Source of the DNA: Tretioscincus oriximinensis
Lineage: Eukaryota > Chordata > Lepidosauria > Squamata > Gymnophthalmidae
DNA length: 64,000 nucleotides
Assembly: GCA_022410635.1 (NCBI GenBank)
Contig: JAJVDF010000190.1
Location: 469,647 to 533,646, forward strand
Direction: 5' to 3'
The notes under the pieces were generated by a model, which was not told the DNA's origin, made no database searches, and saw nothing but the letters and a program-made list of their open reading frames with translations. This document shows positions 10,740 through 64,000 of this stretch, one piece after another. How positions within the stretch are numbered: position 1 is the first letter of the stretch; every line of letters starts with the position of its first letter. A program made the position numbers and the translations under genes.

Positions 10740-12280
10740 TGCCTTGCTGCGGGTTTAATGAGAGCTGATTTTTCCAGTTCTCATGGTGGAGGCCACCTGG
10801 AACCCTCTTTTTCCCTGCGAGTGTCCTGCTGCTGCACGGACAGACGAGGTTGTGCTAGCAGAAGGGGAAGTAATGGCAGCTATCTGCCAATTGGCACCCT
10901 GCCCCACAAAGCAGGGCGGGGGACACCTGACCGAAGGAAAGCCTTGTCTCGGACATTAAAGGGACAAAGTTGCCTTCTTCTCGCCCATCTACACCCCTCT
11001 GTCTGCATACATGCAGGCAGGCGTCTGCTTAAAGCCAGAAATAGGATCAGAGACTGGGCCACCCATATGCCAGAATAGACTATGCGTGTGTGTTGGGAAC
11101 TTCCCTCTGGGACATATTAGAAATAAAATTTATTACTAATATCAAATATATCTAGCTGGGTAATATTTTCAAAAAATTCCTTAGTCAAGCTGACCTCTGC
11201 CTTACCTCTGGAACTCTGTTAATCTCTTTTCCTCTCCCTGGGGGCACCTGTGAATAGGTAGCTCCTGAGTCTATGTCCTGTCTGACAAAGGACACCTTAA
11301 TCCCATTAATGACTGAGAAGTCAACTGTTTGCTTTTCCTATAAGGCAGACTTGACTCTCAATGGGAATCTCTCTTTGGCAATATGCCCAAAGCATAACCC
11401 TATTGTCACATAGGGAAGTCACTCTTTGCCTTCTTCCCCTTTTCTGTATGCACTGGTATCACCTCTTTGTTTGATACCAATCAAGGGTCATCAGAGACTG
11501 GACCCTTGGTATGAATCATCTTCCTGTCAGGATTTGATTGACAGGGGATCTCAATGGTAGCTAAGTTCCAGTAATTAGGCACACCACACACACATACATC
11601 TCTTCCCCTATTGGCTACTGTACCCAGGCTGCACCCCTTTGGGAGGGGGCATAACGCATCATGTATGACCTCAGTGACCCACGTTGGGCATCCTCCGCCC
11701 TCATTACCCCATCATAATCTTAATACACGCCTTCTGATTCTGTTGTCAATAAAAGTGGAGACTTTTCGTCCTTCTGGAGGCTTCCANCTACCCGTGGACC
11801 TCCTAAGATCTCCTGTTGCCCTGAAGTGTCGTCCGTGTGCGCATTATTTCGTGGCAGGCGATACGGACCCCAGGGCAAGCTACCTCACGTCACCGCTCAG
11901 TCATTGGTTAGCGGGACAGCCGAATCTCGTTACGTGTGGACGGCAGCCTCCTATTCCAAGGTAGAGGCCACTAGACTGAGGCTCAGTGGGGACAGGGCCA
12001 AGGCTGCATCCCCCTCATCACTTAGGCCATCCCCACTGAGCCTCCTTCTGGGTTATATCTCGCTACAGAGCTTGGACACCCACATGCCAGTATAGACTAC
12101 NGCAGGCCTCATTCAGGGGAGATGTATTTTTTTTTTATATAAAAAACCCTGTGGGGACGGATTTATTCCAGAATATCCAGGCTTTGTTGTGGACTATCCC
12201 GTTGTACTAGAACAAGTGCGCAACCTGTGAGGTGTTCTAGCCTATACCTTAAATAAAATACCTGCTGCTCTCAAATACTG
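10740..12280. other. GC-enriched upstream region of PYGB without a supported gene
   Basis: Base composition rises toward the CpG island. It holds two single copies of a dispersed inverted-repeat motif (11058-11093 and 12078-12110) and a 15-bp perfect inverted repeat (11978-11992 with 12030-12044). Open frames here have no recognisable domain. An upstream or alternative promoter cannot be excluded. Confidence 0.45.
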
Positions 12281-12630
12281 TGGCTAAGAGGCCGTGGCAG
12301 CTGTGCTATCCGCAGGCGTTTGAGCATCCAGGCCTCCACGGGCACCCCACTCCCTTTTCGCTGAGGGATGGATGCAGCAGCGACCACTCTATGGTTCTTT
12401 TGAGGGAAAGAGAAGCCCTCCTCCTCCTCTCTACCCCGCCCAAGCAAAAGCGCCAGCCAATGAGCTTTAGCCTCCGACTCTTCCCTCCGCAGCTTGAGGG
12501 AGGGGAGGGGAGGGGGGGGGGCGAGAGAGCAAGTGGTGCTGCCGCGCCTTGTTTCGAAGCCGCCTTTCTATTTTTTTTTGCACTGCGCAGCCGCCGCCGC
12601 CGCCCAGCCGAGCTCCTGCCCTAACTAACC

Positions 12631-12678
12631 ATGGCAACAACCAGGCGGGGCGCGCGCAGCATCGAGAGCAGGCGGTGA
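12631..12678 (+). CDS. Possible upstream ORF in the PYGB leader (15 codons)
   Basis: An ATG in a near-ideal Kozak context (AACCATGG) opens a 15-codon frame, MATTRRGARSIESRR, closed by TGA. It lies 183 nt before the PYGB start codon. If transcription starts upstream of it, it could lower initiation at the main ATG. The peptide itself looks like no known protein. Whether it is in the mRNA cannot be told from the DNA. Confidence 0.35.
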   Translation: MATTRRGARSIESRR

Positions 12679-12860
12679 CGACGGCTTCCTCCGAAAAGAG
12701 ACGGAGGAGGAGACGAACATCGCAGCCGCCTGCCCGGCCCGCCTTCGAGCCATTTGCAGCCCTGACTGGCTGACACCTGCCAACCTTGTGCCGAGCTCGA
12801 GCCGCCGGGGGTTCGCCGCGCGCTCATCTCCCTCAGCCAGCCCCTCAGCAGCCCCTCAGC

Positions 12861-63290
<50,430 letters not shown>

Positions 63291-64000
63291 GTAAGTTGAT
63301 CTTTTTTTAATGTGAGATCTATGGAAGATATAGTTGGTATCATAAGTCAAGTACAGAGAAAAATCCAAGTCAGGGGTAATTGAAACATGATGAATTATTT
63401 GATGTTTCGGAGTTTATTGACATCTACCTTGACATTGCAGTCTAGAACCTTATCTTTAGCTTTACAACTATTGCAGTAGACAAATCATTTATTAAGGTTT
63501 TACGCAGAAGCTTTTAATAATGGCTTTTTCTGCCTTGCTGCCTCTACAAATCAAGAGGAGAATAAGCAATCAAAAGATAAGAATTGACTTGCCATTAGGT
63601 AAGTGAGAAAAGGACTTCTTCTGTATTGCTGTTGAAGATGTAAGATACTTCTCTTCTTTTCTAGTGGAAAGCCTACCCCAAAGCAGTCTAAGCAAGATGA
63701 TATAAAGGGAAATAAATATAAGTTCCTTTCTAGTTAAGGAACCACTCAACCATTTTATCACAAATAGTTCTTTTTTCCAAAGAAATATACAATGCAATCA
63801 ACTGCGGATTGCAACAAATATTAATAACAATTTGTTCCCATAGTATGAAACAAAATACATAACTTTTCTAAGCAAACAAGGAGTAATGACATGCAACAAA
63901 ATTCTCCAATATGACAGTTTTGTTGGGCTTGGTGTTACATGAACAGAGGTGCATCTGCAGCTATCTCATGTTTCCAACTCATGACCCCAATCGGTCCATA
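63291..64000 (+). other. PYGB: Start of the last PYGB intron
   Basis: AT-rich DNA after the exon 19 donor. No acceptor followed by the expected final coding segment is seen before the window ends, and no repeat is recognised. Confidence 0.65.

Noticed and set aside
12786..12860. In-frame 25-codon extension before the PYGB ATG
   Set aside because: It has no ATG of its own (the frame opens at TTG), and the ATG at 12861 has a strong Kozak context and matches the family start.

Overview
This is a 64 kb piece of a vertebrate nuclear genome. Long introns with GT-AG splice sites, low gene density and a dense load of CR1 and L2 LINE fragments and tRNA-derived SINEs ending in (TTC)n point to a squamate reptile, perhaps a gecko or other lizard. 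The species cannot be fixed from the sequence alone. Single N bases are scattered through the non-coding DNA, but none falls in an assigned exon.

Two genes lie head to tail on the + strand. At the left end (645-4631) are the last four coding exons of ENTPD6, a secretory-pathway nucleoside diphosphatase of the CD39 family. From 12861 to 63290 are the first 19 of an expected 20 coding exons of PYGB, brain-type glycogen phosphorylase. The 19 exons join without a frameshift into 794 codons. Only the last exon, about 50 residues in other vertebrates, lies beyond the right edge. The order ENTPD6-PYGB matches human 20p11.21, and this synteny supports both identifications.

Layout: 1-4631, ENTPD6 3' part, with an odd GC-rich repeat block in its last intron (about 3295-4330). 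4632-12280, intergenic DNA made of L2, CR1, two SINE types and hAT-like pieces. 12280-13200, a CpG-rich island with the PYGB promoter, 5' UTR (including a 15-codon uORF) and exon 1. 13107-29824, a 16.7 kb first intron full of nested repeats. 29825-63290, exons 2 to 19, close together in the 3' half. 63291-64000, start of the last intron.

The two genes have no direct metabolic link: PYGB releases glucose-1-phosphate from glycogen in the cytosol, and ENTPD6 hydrolyses nucleoside diphosphates in the Golgi or outside the cell. I found no novel multi-gene system. The observations worth a second look concern repeats: several strong foldback sequences, a dispersed inverted-repeat family clustered near the PYGB promoter, a 110-nt pure pyrimidine tract, a possible 5S-rRNA-like SINE forming the ENTPD6 3' UTR, and an unclassified retroelement-like repeat.
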